Of a stretch of DNA of 64,000 nucleotides, positions 28,196 through 36,046 are shown piece by piece. Position 1 is the first letter of the stretch; each line of letters opens with the position of its first letter. The stretch covers positions 1 through 64,000 of the forward strand of contig NCHN01000011.1 in assembly GCA_002281875.1 (NCBI GenBank). The letters are read 5' to 3'. The notes under the pieces were generated by a model. The model made no database searches. It had not been told where the DNA came from and was given only the letters and a program-made list of their open reading frames with translations. The position numbers were made by a program, and so were the translations under genes. The DNA comes from Sphingobacteriia bacterium 24-36-13. GTDB lineage: Bacteria > Bacteroidota > Bacteroidia > Chitinophagales > Chitinophagaceae.

Positions 28196-29125
28196 ATGGC
28201 AAATAAAATAATCATACATAGTCCTGCTACTGTTGCCAATATGGTTTGTGGGTTTGATGTATTAGGTTTTGCGGTAAATGAGCCTTTTGATATCATGTAT
28301 ATTGAATTCAAAGACGAGCCTGGCATTACCATTGTAAATGAAGACGACTTCAACTTGCCTACCGATCCATTGCAAAATGTAGCGGGTGCTGCTTTATTGG
28401 CGCTGATGGAAGCATACGAGAAACCTGTTGGGTTCAAACTCACTATTAATAAACAAATTAAACCTGGTAGTGGAGTAGGGTCTAGTGCAGCCAGTTCTGC
28501 AGGCGCTGTTGCTGGAGCAAATGCCATTTTGGGAAATCCGTTTTCAAAAGAAGACTTGGTACGATTTGCAATGAATGGTGAAAAGCTGGCTTCAGGTGTA
28601 AAACATGCCGATAATATTGCTCCCTGCATTTATGGTGGAGTAACATTGATTCGCTCTGTTTTCCCCCTAGATATTATTAAGCTTACTGTACCTGATTTAT
28701 ATGTAACAATTGTACATCCGCAAATTGAAGTGAGAACCGCTGATGCAAGAAGCATTTTGAAACAGCAAATTTTATTGAAAGATGCCATTAAGCAATGGGG
28801 GAATATAGCAGGGTTAGTTGCTGGTTTAGAACAAGGCAATTATGATTTAATTGGAAGATCCTTAGAAGATGTTTTGATAGAACCAACTCGGAGTATTTTA
28901 ATTCCCGCTTTTGATCAAGTAAAAAAAATCAGTAAAGATTTAGGGGCTTTAGGTGGAGGCATATCGGGTTCTGGGCCATCCATATTTATGCTGAGTACCA
29001 ATGAATTTACTGCTAAGTCTGTTGAAATAGCAATGAGACAAATTTATGATTCCATCGGATTAAGCTGCCATACTTATGTAACTACCATTAATACCAATGG
29101 TATTCAATTAATGGATGCATCATGA
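28196..29125 (+). CDS. thrB: Homoserine kinase
   Basis: A GHMP-family kinase of 309 residues that phosphorylates homoserine. The N-terminal SPATVANMVCGFDVLGFAV and the ATP-binding KPGSGVGSSAASSAGAVAG near 93 are typical. GGGISGSGPSIFML near 260 is the third GHMP motif. The start is 2 bp after thrA, and the last four bases overlap the thrC start as ATGA, so translation is coupled. Confidence 0.96.
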   Translation: MANKIIIHSPATVANMVCGFDVLGFAVNEPFDIMYIEFKDEPGITIVNEDDFNLPTDPLQNVAGAALLALMEAYEKPVGFKLTINKQIKPGSGVGSSAASSAGAVAGANAILGNPFSKEDLVRFAMNGEKLASGVKHADNIAPCIYGGVTLIRSVFPLDIIKLTVPDLYVTIVHPQIEVRTADARSILKQQILLKDAIKQWGNIAGLVAGLEQGNYDLIGRSLEDVLIEPTRSILIPAFDQVKKISKDLGALGGGISGSGPSIFMLSTNEFTAKSVEIAMRQIYDSIGLSCHTYVTTINTNGIQLMDAS

Positions 29126-30417
29126 AATATTTTAGTTTAAATAGGCAATCGCCCATAGTCGATTTTAAAGAAGCTACTATACTAGGACAAGCACCTGATA
29201 AAGGTTTGTATTTTCCAGAACATATTCCTGTTCATGCAACTAATTTTATTGACCAACTTAAAAATTCATCTAAAGAAGAAATAGCATTTCGTGTGATGGA
29301 ACCTTTTGTTGGAGATGAGATACCCGATGATGAATTGTATCGCATCGTTTGTGAAACGGTGAATTTCTCCTTCCCTTTAAAATGGATTCACTCAACGATT
29401 GCATCACTTGAATTATACCATGGTCCTACTTTTGCATTCAAAGATGTGGGTGCCAGATTCATGAGTAGGTGCCTTTCGTATTTCTACAAAAATCAATCCA
29501 ACAAGATTACTATTTTGGTGGCTACTTCTGGAGATACGGGTGGGGCAGTTGCAAATGGATTTTTAGGTGTCGAAGGAATTGAGGTGGTTATCTTGTACCC
29601 ATCTGGTAAAGTAAGTCCAGTTCAAGAATTGCAATTGACTACTTGTGGCGAAAATATTACTGCTTTAGAAGTTGATGGAAGTTTTGATGATTGTCAGGCA
29701 ATGGTTAAAATGGCATTTGCAGATAAAGACATCAATGACCGGATGCAATTGTGTTCTGCTAACTCTATTAATGTTGCTAGATGGCTTTCGCAACAGATAT
29801 ATTATTTCTTAGCCTATCAACAATGGGAGGGTCAAACTGCTCCTGTGATTTCAGTTCCTAGTGGAAATTTTGGAAATCTTTGTGCAGCAATCATGGCATA
29901 CAAAACAGGCTTGCCTGTCAAACATTTTATTGCTGCTTGTAATGTAAATGATGCCGTGCCTGCTTATTTGCAAACAGGTATGTTTAGTTCTAAACCCACC
30001 ACAGCTACTATTTCAAACGCAATGGATGTAGGCAATCCCAGCAATTTTGTTAGGATATTAGAAATAATGAATCAAGATTATTCTTCTTTTAGTTCGCTAG
30101 TTTCTGGGTATACTATTTCCGATGAAACAACTATTCAAACGATTCGTGAAGTATACCAACAAAATAATTATTTATTAGACCCTCATGGGGCAGTGGCATA
30201 TGCAGCGTTACACCAGTACCAACAAATTCATACTGATACTAAAGGATATATTGTAGAAACAGCGGACCCTGTTAAATTTCCCGATGCAATTAAAACGGCT
30301 ATTGGTTCGGAGCCTTTAATCCCGCTTGCGGCAATGGAATTATTTACCAAAGAAAAAAGAAGCATACCCTTGAAAAATGAGTATGCTTCTTTTAAAGATT
30401 ATTTATTGAGCAGGTAA
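29122..30417 (+). CDS. thrC: Threonine synthase
   Basis: ThrC converts O-phosphohomoserine to threonine. The 431 residues contain the PLP lysine in HGPTFAFKDVGARFMSR near 108. VATSGDTGGAVANGF lies near 135, SVPSGNFGNLCAAIMA near 247 and NAMDVGNPSNFVRI near 300. This matches the enterobacterial/yeast-type enzyme with an N-terminal extension. It is the last gene of the ilv-thr operon and is followed immediately by an AT-rich hairpin shared with the convergent gene. Confidence 0.96.
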   Translation: MKYFSLNRQSPIVDFKEATILGQAPDKGLYFPEHIPVHATNFIDQLKNSSKEEIAFRVMEPFVGDEIPDDELYRIVCETVNFSFPLKWIHSTIASLELYHGPTFAFKDVGARFMSRCLSYFYKNQSNKITILVATSGDTGGAVANGFLGVEGIEVVILYPSGKVSPVQELQLTTCGENITALEVDGSFDDCQAMVKMAFADKDINDRMQLCSANSINVARWLSQQIYYFLAYQQWEGQTAPVISVPSGNFGNLCAAIMAYKTGLPVKHFIAACNVNDAVPAYLQTGMFSSKPTTATISNAMDVGNPSNFVRILEIMNQDYSSFSSLVSGYTISDETTIQTIREVYQQNNYLLDPHGAVAYAALHQYQQIHTDTKGYIVETADPVKFPDAIKTAIGSEPLIPLAAMELFTKEKRSIPLKNEYASFKDYLLSR

Positions 30418-30447
30418 ATTTGATATTTTAAATTCATCAAATTTTTA
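30416..30447. terminator. Bidirectional AT-rich terminator between thrC and the M20 gene
   Basis: AAATTTGAT (30416-30424) pairs perfectly with ATCAAATTT (30436-30444) across an 11-nt loop, with T-rich flanks on the plus strand. Both flanking genes converge here, and the 5' arm begins at the thrC stop. Confidence 0.65.
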
Positions 30448-31905
30448 GTCTCTGTAATTCAATGCCGGTTTTCTGTCTCCTAATAAAGCCTTGTATTTAT
30501 AATCACCTACGCCTTTTGTAAATTCTTCTTTTGCTTTAACAATCACAGCAGGTTTACTGAATAAATCAATTGCAGTTAGCGCCATTGTTTTTGATGCAAC
30601 CAACATTCCTTTGGTACCAATTTCAGTACCGCCACATGCAACCGCTTGCCAGCTATGGGCTGATGTTCCAGGAATCCAAGTAGCCGCTTCCAATCCTACT
30701 GTTGGAACTACATAGCTTACATCACTCACATCACTTGAACCACCACCCGCATCAATTTCTTTTTGTAATGGTTGAATGGTACTAGCTTCTTCTATTGCAG
30801 GGGCTTTATTAAAAAAGCTTGCTTGTAATTTTTTCCCAAATGCTTTTTCTTCTTCTGTATACACGACCCCACCTACTTTTTCAAGATTTGCTTGCATTAG
30901 GGAAGCCAATGTTTTATTAATTAATAAGTCATGTGTTCCTCCCACTATTTCAAATTTCATGGTGGTGCCAGTACCCAATGCTGCTCCTTCTGCTGCTTTG
31001 GTGATTCTATCAAATACATCAACTGCAACTTCTCTTTTAGGATGGCGAACATAATAATAGACTTCTGCATAATCGGGAACCACATTGGGTGCTTTACCTC
31101 CATTGGTAATTACATAATGTATTCTAGTTTCCTGAGGAATATGTTCGCGCATCATATTGGCCATATTATTCATTGCTTCAACCGCATCTAAAGAAGAACG
31201 TCCGTTCTCTGGAGACATAGCAGCATGAGAGGATATTCCATAAAATTTAAATTTAGCAGACTTGTTGGCAATAAAACTGGTCATGATTGTTTCGTTTTGG
31301 TTGCCCGGATGCCAATGGATTACTGCATCTACATTATTGAATAGTCCTTCCCGAACCATATATACTTTACCACTACCACCTTCTTCAGCTGGGCAACCAT
31401 ACACTTTAATAGTGCCACTGATTTTTTTCTCTTCCATCAATTTCTTTATAGCGATGCCTGCAGAAACAGATGCCGTCCCAAATAAATGGTGACCACATCC
31501 ATGCCCTCCTGCTTTTCCTTCAATGGATTTCTTTTCTGCAATGGCTTCCTGCGCTAATCCTGGCAATGCATCATATTCTGCTAGTATGCCAATCACTGGG
31601 CTACCTGTACCATAAGTGGCTACAAATGCTGTGGGTATACCAGCCACACCTGTTTCTACGCTAAACCCTGCTTCTTTAAGGTTTTGAACATGCAATGCTG
31701 CACTCTTGGTTTCCTTATAACCCAATTCGGCGTAATCCCATATTTGTAAGGCGGTCCGCTTATCAGCGGGATATGATCCCTCCAAAAACTGAAGCGTAGA
31801 CGCTTTTAAATTACTTAAAGCGGTTTCAGCTTGATTCGGGACCGTTTTCTTTTGAGCGTAACTATTGACAGCAATGAATAATAGTAAAGTAGTAAATCTT
31901 TTCAT
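30445..31905 (-). CDS. Exported M20-family amidohydrolase (AbgB-like)
   Basis: A 486-residue metallohydrolase with a signal peptide (MKRFTTLLLFIAVNSYAQ). The catalytic domain has YDALPGLAQEA near 107, GHGCGHHLFGTASVSAG near 133, CPAEEGGSGKVYMVREG near 169 and VIHWHPGNQNE near 195. A lid domain follows, and the last metal ligand lies in GTSAHSWQAVACG near 424. This resembles AbgB, which cleaves p-aminobenzoyl-glutamate, and indole-acetyl amino acid hydrolases; the true substrate is unknown. Export suggests peptide or amide scavenging in the periplasm. It is monocistronic by context, convergent with thrC and divergent from the sugar transporter. Confidence 0.85.
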   Translation of the reverse strand: MKRFTTLLLFIAVNSYAQKKTVPNQAETALSNLKASTLQFLEGSYPADKRTALQIWDYAELGYKETKSAALHVQNLKEAGFSVETGVAGIPTAFVATYGTGSPVIGILAEYDALPGLAQEAIAEKKSIEGKAGGHGCGHHLFGTASVSAGIAIKKLMEEKKISGTIKVYGCPAEEGGSGKVYMVREGLFNNVDAVIHWHPGNQNETIMTSFIANKSAKFKFYGISSHAAMSPENGRSSLDAVEAMNNMANMMREHIPQETRIHYVITNGGKAPNVVPDYAEVYYYVRHPKREVAVDVFDRITKAAEGAALGTGTTMKFEIVGGTHDLLINKTLASLMQANLEKVGGVVYTEEEKAFGKKLQASFFNKAPAIEEASTIQPLQKEIDAGGGSSDVSDVSYVVPTVGLEAATWIPGTSAHSWQAVACGGTEIGTKGMLVASKTMALTAIDLFSKPAVIVKAKEEFTKGVGDYKYKALLGDRKPALNYRD

Positions 31906-31968
31906 GAAGTGAATTTCGTTTTGTTCAGCATTTAATAAATGAATATATTACTTTTTATAAAGCTTGCT

Positions 31969-33279
31969 ATGAATAATAAATTAGCCATTTGGTCTATCAC
32001 CGTTGGGTTAGGAGGATTTTTATTTGGTTTAGATGTTGCTGTAATCTCAGGAGCTGAACAAGCCATACAAGAATTATGGTCATTGTCAGATTGGATGCAT
32101 GGAACAGCAATTGCCATGGCATTATATGGCACTGCTTTTGGTGCAGCATTGGGAAATATTCCTGCCAATAAAATGGGTAGAAAGCAAACCCTGATCTGGA
32201 TAGGTATTCTATTCTTAGTTACTTCTGTAGGGGCAGCATTGTCTACTAATGTATATCTATTTATGTTTTTCCGTTTTGTAAGCGGACTAAGTATTGGAGC
32301 ATCTTCAGTAGTTGCACCTGTTTATATCTCTGAAATAGCACCACCAAAGTACAGAGGGCGAATGGTGATTTCTTTTCAATTAAATGTGGTAGCGGGTATC
32401 TTGATTGCGTATTTTTCTAATTATTTGTTAGCAGGTGTGGGCGGAGAAAACGATTGGCGTTGGATGTTAGGAGTAGTTGCTATCCCTTCTTTATTTTTCT
32501 CATTGTTAATGTTGATTACACCCGAAACCCCAAGATGGTTGGTACTATTCAAAAAAGATGATGCTGCAGCAGCAAAGGTATTGGCATTAACTGGGGAAGA
32601 CGCACCTAAAGTAATTGCAGATATTAAAGCTTCTGTTGGTAAAACGAATACGGAACCACTCTTCAATAAGAAATTTTTCAAGCCCTTGCTACTCGCTTTT
32701 TTAATAGCTTTTTTTAACCAATTATCAGGTATTAATGCCATTATCTATTTTGCACCCAAAGTATTTGAAATGGCAGGTATTGGCCGTGAAGGCGCATTGC
32801 TTTCTACTGTTGGAATTGGGGTTATGAACTTAATCTTTACCATTGCAGGTTGGTATTTAATTGATCGATTTGGAAGAAGAGTTTTGATGTTTATTGGTTC
32901 AGTTGGGTATATTTTTTCTTTAACTATGATTGCTGTTTCTTTTAATAGTACCGATCAAAGTATGGTAGTATACTATGTGTTTGTATTCATTGCAGCACAT
33001 GCTGTTGGGCAAGGTGCAGTTATTTGGGTTTTCTTATCTGAACTTTTCCCTAATTCTGTTAGAGCAAGTGGTACTTCTTTTGGCTCTCTAGTACATTGGG
33101 TATTTGCTGCATTAATTGCACAAGTGTTCCCTTATTTTGCTGCCAATATATCGGGTACCATCATTTTTGGTTTCTTTGCATTCATGATGGTTTTACAATT
33201 ATTATATGTTTGGAAAATGATGCCAGAAACAAAGGGGGTTGCTTTAGAAGATATGGGAGACACAATCATCTTACACTAA
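31969..33279 (+). CDS. Sugar:H+ symporter, sugar porter family (MFS)
   Basis: A 12-helix major facilitator of the sugar porter family. It has the N-terminal GGFLFGLDVAVISGAEQ and GRKQTLIWIGILF in loop 2-3. The signature RFVSGLSIGASSVVAPVYISE lies near 105, PPKYRGR after helix 4, PETPRWLVLF before the central loop, and QLSGINAIIYFAPKVFE in helix 7. The C-terminal PETKGVALED is also present. XylE, GalP or glucose permease types are all possible. The ATG at 31969 fits the family start better than one ten codons upstream (31939). It precedes a small secreted protein by 10 bp and lies near a glycosidase gene at 36 kb, which is consistent with carbohydrate use. Confidence 0.9.
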   Translation: MNNKLAIWSITVGLGGFLFGLDVAVISGAEQAIQELWSLSDWMHGTAIAMALYGTAFGAALGNIPANKMGRKQTLIWIGILFLVTSVGAALSTNVYLFMFFRFVSGLSIGASSVVAPVYISEIAPPKYRGRMVISFQLNVVAGILIAYFSNYLLAGVGGENDWRWMLGVVAIPSLFFSLLMLITPETPRWLVLFKKDDAAAAKVLALTGEDAPKVIADIKASVGKTNTEPLFNKKFFKPLLLAFLIAFFNQLSGINAIIYFAPKVFEMAGIGREGALLSTVGIGVMNLIFTIAGWYLIDRFGRRVLMFIGSVGYIFSLTMIAVSFNSTDQSMVVYYVFVFIAAHAVGQGAVIWVFLSELFPNSVRASGTSFGSLVHWVFAALIAQVFPYFAANISGTIIFGFFAFMMVLQLLYVWKMMPETKGVALEDMGDTIILH

Positions 33280-33289
33280 AATTATTGTC

Positions 33290-33949
33290 ATGAAAAAAAT
33301 CATTATTGCTTTAGTAAGTTTCTTGTGTTTACATTCTGCCTTTGCACAAGAGGGATTGTATTTGAGAACTCAATTCTGGGGAGGGGGTAGTTTAGATATC
33401 AGCTGGTTGTATTTTACAAAAGATGGAGTAATCTGTAAAAATCCAACTTATGGCATTAATCCCTTCAACTTGCAAAAGGAATTGGAATTAAATAAAGCCA
33501 ATACTGGTAAATTTAGTATGGCTGCCAATAAAATGAATATTAACTGGAGTAGTGGTAAATCACAATCTATAAAAGCAGAATTTAATGGTGCATTATTGAA
33601 AGGATTAGATGGGGGTATTTGTACAAAAGCGAAGCCCTTTGCTGCAAAATCTTTGGCTGGTAAAACCTATAGCGGTTATGCTTCTGCAGGTTCAGTGTCT
33701 CAATCAACCGTAATTGAGTTTAAAGAAGACGGCACTTTTATAATGTATAAAAGAGGCGCCATAACGGGTTCCGGAAATATTAGTGGTTCTGCAAGTTCAC
33801 AAGGAACTAAAACAGGAAAATATACGGTAACAGGCAATACCATTGTTTTTAATTACGATGATGGTACAGAATGGAGAACACTGGCACAGCCTTATGACTT
33901 AGGTAAAGACGAAATTATTTTAAATGATAAATTGTTTAGGAAGAAATAA
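33290..33949 (+). CDS. Secreted protein of unknown function
   Basis: 219 residues with a signal peptide (MKKIIIALVSFLCLHSAFAQ). The mature part is beta-rich and has two similar-looking halves. Each has a threonine/glycine-rich strand pattern with TGKFSMAANKMNINW near 78 and TGKYTVTGNTIVFNYDDGTE near 178, reminiscent of lipocalin-like Bacteroidota proteins. I do not recognise the family. It follows the sugar porter by 10 bp and is probably co-transcribed with it; its end abuts the convergent gene without overlap. Confidence 0.6.
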   Translation: MKKIIIALVSFLCLHSAFAQEGLYLRTQFWGGGSLDISWLYFTKDGVICKNPTYGINPFNLQKELELNKANTGKFSMAANKMNINWSSGKSQSIKAEFNGALLKGLDGGICTKAKPFAAKSLAGKTYSGYASAGSVSQSTVIEFKEDGTFIMYKRGAITGSGNISGSASSQGTKTGKYTVTGNTIVFNYDDGTEWRTLAQPYDLGKDEIILNDKLFRKK

Positions 33950-34510
33950 CTAATCTTTCCATCCCCATGGTGCTAATGGTGTTTCTATTGGCTGCTTTAA
34001 GTTGAAGGAAACGGTAAATAATCTATCTGATCCAATTCTTCTTAAGTTATAAGTAAAACTACTGTCGTTAATAGTAATCCACCATACATTAGAAGCTGCA
34101 GCGGGGATTGTTTTTTGCGTTTGTAGATCTGCAGGGAATATTTGCATATTCGAAAAACCTTCATTGGTTGATGTTCCGCCGTATTGAGTTACTGTATCTT
34201 CAGAGCCATCTTCATGACGATGATCGTGTTTTAGTGTTATGCTTGATTTCTTTTTGGTAAGCACCCATGTTCTAGATCGATTATCACCTACATTAAATGG
34301 TATACGAATCCGATTTTCTTCGCAGGCTTTTACATACATCACGAGTTGTTTGTCTTTGAAATCTGCAGTTGCGCCACTAATAATTATACCTTCATAAGCT
34401 TTGCCACAATGCTGTTGAAGCGCCGTCCAAAAACTATCTAATTTGGTAATCGGTTTTTGTGCAAATCCATTGAGTGAAATTAACAATGCTATAAACGGTA
34501 TATATTTCAT
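33950..34510 (-). CDS. Secreted protein of unknown function
   Basis: 186 residues from ATG 34510, which gives a good signal peptide (MKYIPFIALLISLNGFAQ); an ATG nine codons upstream would place charged residues before it. The mature part has FWTALQQHCGKAYEGIIISG near 27 and a C-terminal WITINDSSFTYNLRRIGSDR. There is one notable pair of cysteines. I do not recognise a family. It reads away from the next minus-strand gene with about 37 bp between them and could share its transcript. Confidence 0.6.
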   Translation of the reverse strand: MKYIPFIALLISLNGFAQKPITKLDSFWTALQQHCGKAYEGIIISGATADFKDKQLVMYVKACEENRIRIPFNVGDNRSRTWVLTKKKSSITLKHDHRHEDGSEDTVTQYGGTSTNEGFSNMQIFPADLQTQKTIPAAASNVWWITINDSSFTYNLRRIGSDRLFTVSFNLKQPIETPLAPWGWKD

Positions 34511-34547
34511 TTTCTTTTTTGAAACAATATACAGCATCTGTACTCAA

Positions 34548-35963
34548 TTAAAACAAATACCCATAAATCTCATTTCTGAAAATATAGTTCAACCAAACAA
34601 CGTCATTAATACTCATGATGGCAAATACTTGATATTGATTGTTTCCTAATAATGCATCTTTTTTATATTGTAGTACATGCAACTTGCCTGCTGAAATATT
34701 TCTTGGTTCACTTAAATAGAACTCAATGGGTTCATCACCTGGTTTTAAAGCAATATTTGCTTCTTTTGCAACTTGCAATGCCAACTGATATGCGGTTTGT
34801 TCGGCATCAAAACGATTAATACTTTTTTCTAGAGGAACCATTAATTGATAAGTGCCCAATTTGTCTTTGCGATGAATAATTTGACCAGCTGCTTTTGGGT
34901 CAAGTACGTATAAGTTCGTTGGAATCATAGAGCCATTTGCATTTACATCCCAAGTACTACCGGGTTTGTAAAGACTCTTAAAGTCTCGGTCTTCAGCATA
35001 TGCAATCATTCCTTTGCGCATCACTTCTATGATATTTTTGATCCTGAAATCTTTAGGAGGTTTGTTTTCTGCCCAGGTGATATAATTACTATCGTTTTGA
35101 ATAGTATAGTAAAGGTCATGGTTGGGTATGAATCCGATTTGCGGGAAGACGGCTGCATTTTCTTTCGCAGGTATTCTAATATACAAGTACTCTTGATTCT
35201 TTTCCCAAAAGTTAAACAAATAATAGGCTTTTAATTTTTTTAAATCTTCTGTACTCAGTGTAGTAATACCTCTAGGCCAAACATTGGCATTTTCAGTTCT
35301 AAGCAGCTCTAATGAATCAATCTGAAAATTTTTTTTCATCCTGGCTGTTTTTATTTCCTTGGCCGGCAGAAAAGAAGAGAAGCTGGAATTATTTGTATAC
35401 GTTGATAGTTTATTTAATTGAACAGGATATTTGGTATATGCCTGCATTTTTTTGATGGAAGTGCTCGTGTCTGCCGTTTGCTGAATTTTTTTATAACTAG
35501 TACTTAAAACAACAAAATAGTGCTCAACTACTAAGCAAAATGGCTTTTTAAATTGATACTGTTCAGGTATATGCTGATTTGAATGCGGATAGAATTCTAA
35601 AACCTGATATTCTTTCGTTAATGCTTCAACACTCCATCCATTTAAACTTTGAATAATTTCCTCTTCGGCTTCACTAATACCGTCTTGAATCCATAATGGT
35701 TGCCCTTCTTTTTCAAGTCCATTTAACACTCGTTTTGCAGCAGATGCTGGGAAACCCCATCCTTCTTGTAGGCTATTATTATAGCGCTTCCTTGTTTCTT
35801 TGTCTTTTACCATGGGGGCATCTAATACAATTCCTTTAGAACTGAGTATGCGTAACCGATTAATATAATTTTCAGTTTCGATCCAATTTTTTGCTGTAGC
35901 ATTTTTACCAATACAAACTGAAAGGAGAATCAATATTAAATAGAAGGAATATTTAGTAGTCAT
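34548..35963 (-). CDS. Exported protein of unknown function
   Basis: From ATG 35963 the product has 471 residues and an N-terminal hydrophobic stretch (KYSFYLILILLSVCIG) that can serve as signal peptide. An ATG 16 codons earlier would add a second hydrophobic run and is less likely. The protein mixes helical and aromatic segments, for example GWGFPASAAKRVLNGLEKEG near 65 and FKSLYKPGSTWDVNANGSM near 335, and I recognise no named domain. It is divergent from the glycosidase gene; the 83 bp between them contain an operator-like inverted repeat that might control both. Confidence 0.55.
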   Translation of the reverse strand: MTTKYSFYLILILLSVCIGKNATAKNWIETENYINRLRILSSKGIVLDAPMVKDKETRKRYNNSLQEGWGFPASAAKRVLNGLEKEGQPLWIQDGISEAEEEIIQSLNGWSVEALTKEYQVLEFYPHSNQHIPEQYQFKKPFCLVVEHYFVVLSTSYKKIQQTADTSTSIKKMQAYTKYPVQLNKLSTYTNNSSFSSFLPAKEIKTARMKKNFQIDSLELLRTENANVWPRGITTLSTEDLKKLKAYYLFNFWEKNQEYLYIRIPAKENAAVFPQIGFIPNHDLYYTIQNDSNYITWAENKPPKDFRIKNIIEVMRKGMIAYAEDRDFKSLYKPGSTWDVNANGSMIPTNLYVLDPKAAGQIIHRKDKLGTYQLMVPLEKSINRFDAEQTAYQLALQVAKEANIALKPGDEPIEFYLSEPRNISAGKLHVLQYKKDALLGNNQYQVFAIMSINDVVWLNYIFRNEIYGYLF

Positions 35964-36012
35964 ATAAATGATTATTAAATAGTAAAAATAAGTTCCATTA
36001 ACTTTATTCAAG

Positions 36013-36028
36013 TACCGTTAACACGGTA
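36013..36028. promoter_or_regulatory. Inverted repeat in the divergent region before the glycosidase gene
   Basis: TACCGT-TAAC-ACGGTA is a perfect 6-bp inverted repeat with a 4-bp spacer, 18 bp before the glycosidase start. It is in the size range of LacI- or GntR-type operators. No regulator gene is adjacent. Confidence 0.45.
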
Positions 36029-36046
36029 TAATAAATCAATCATTTT

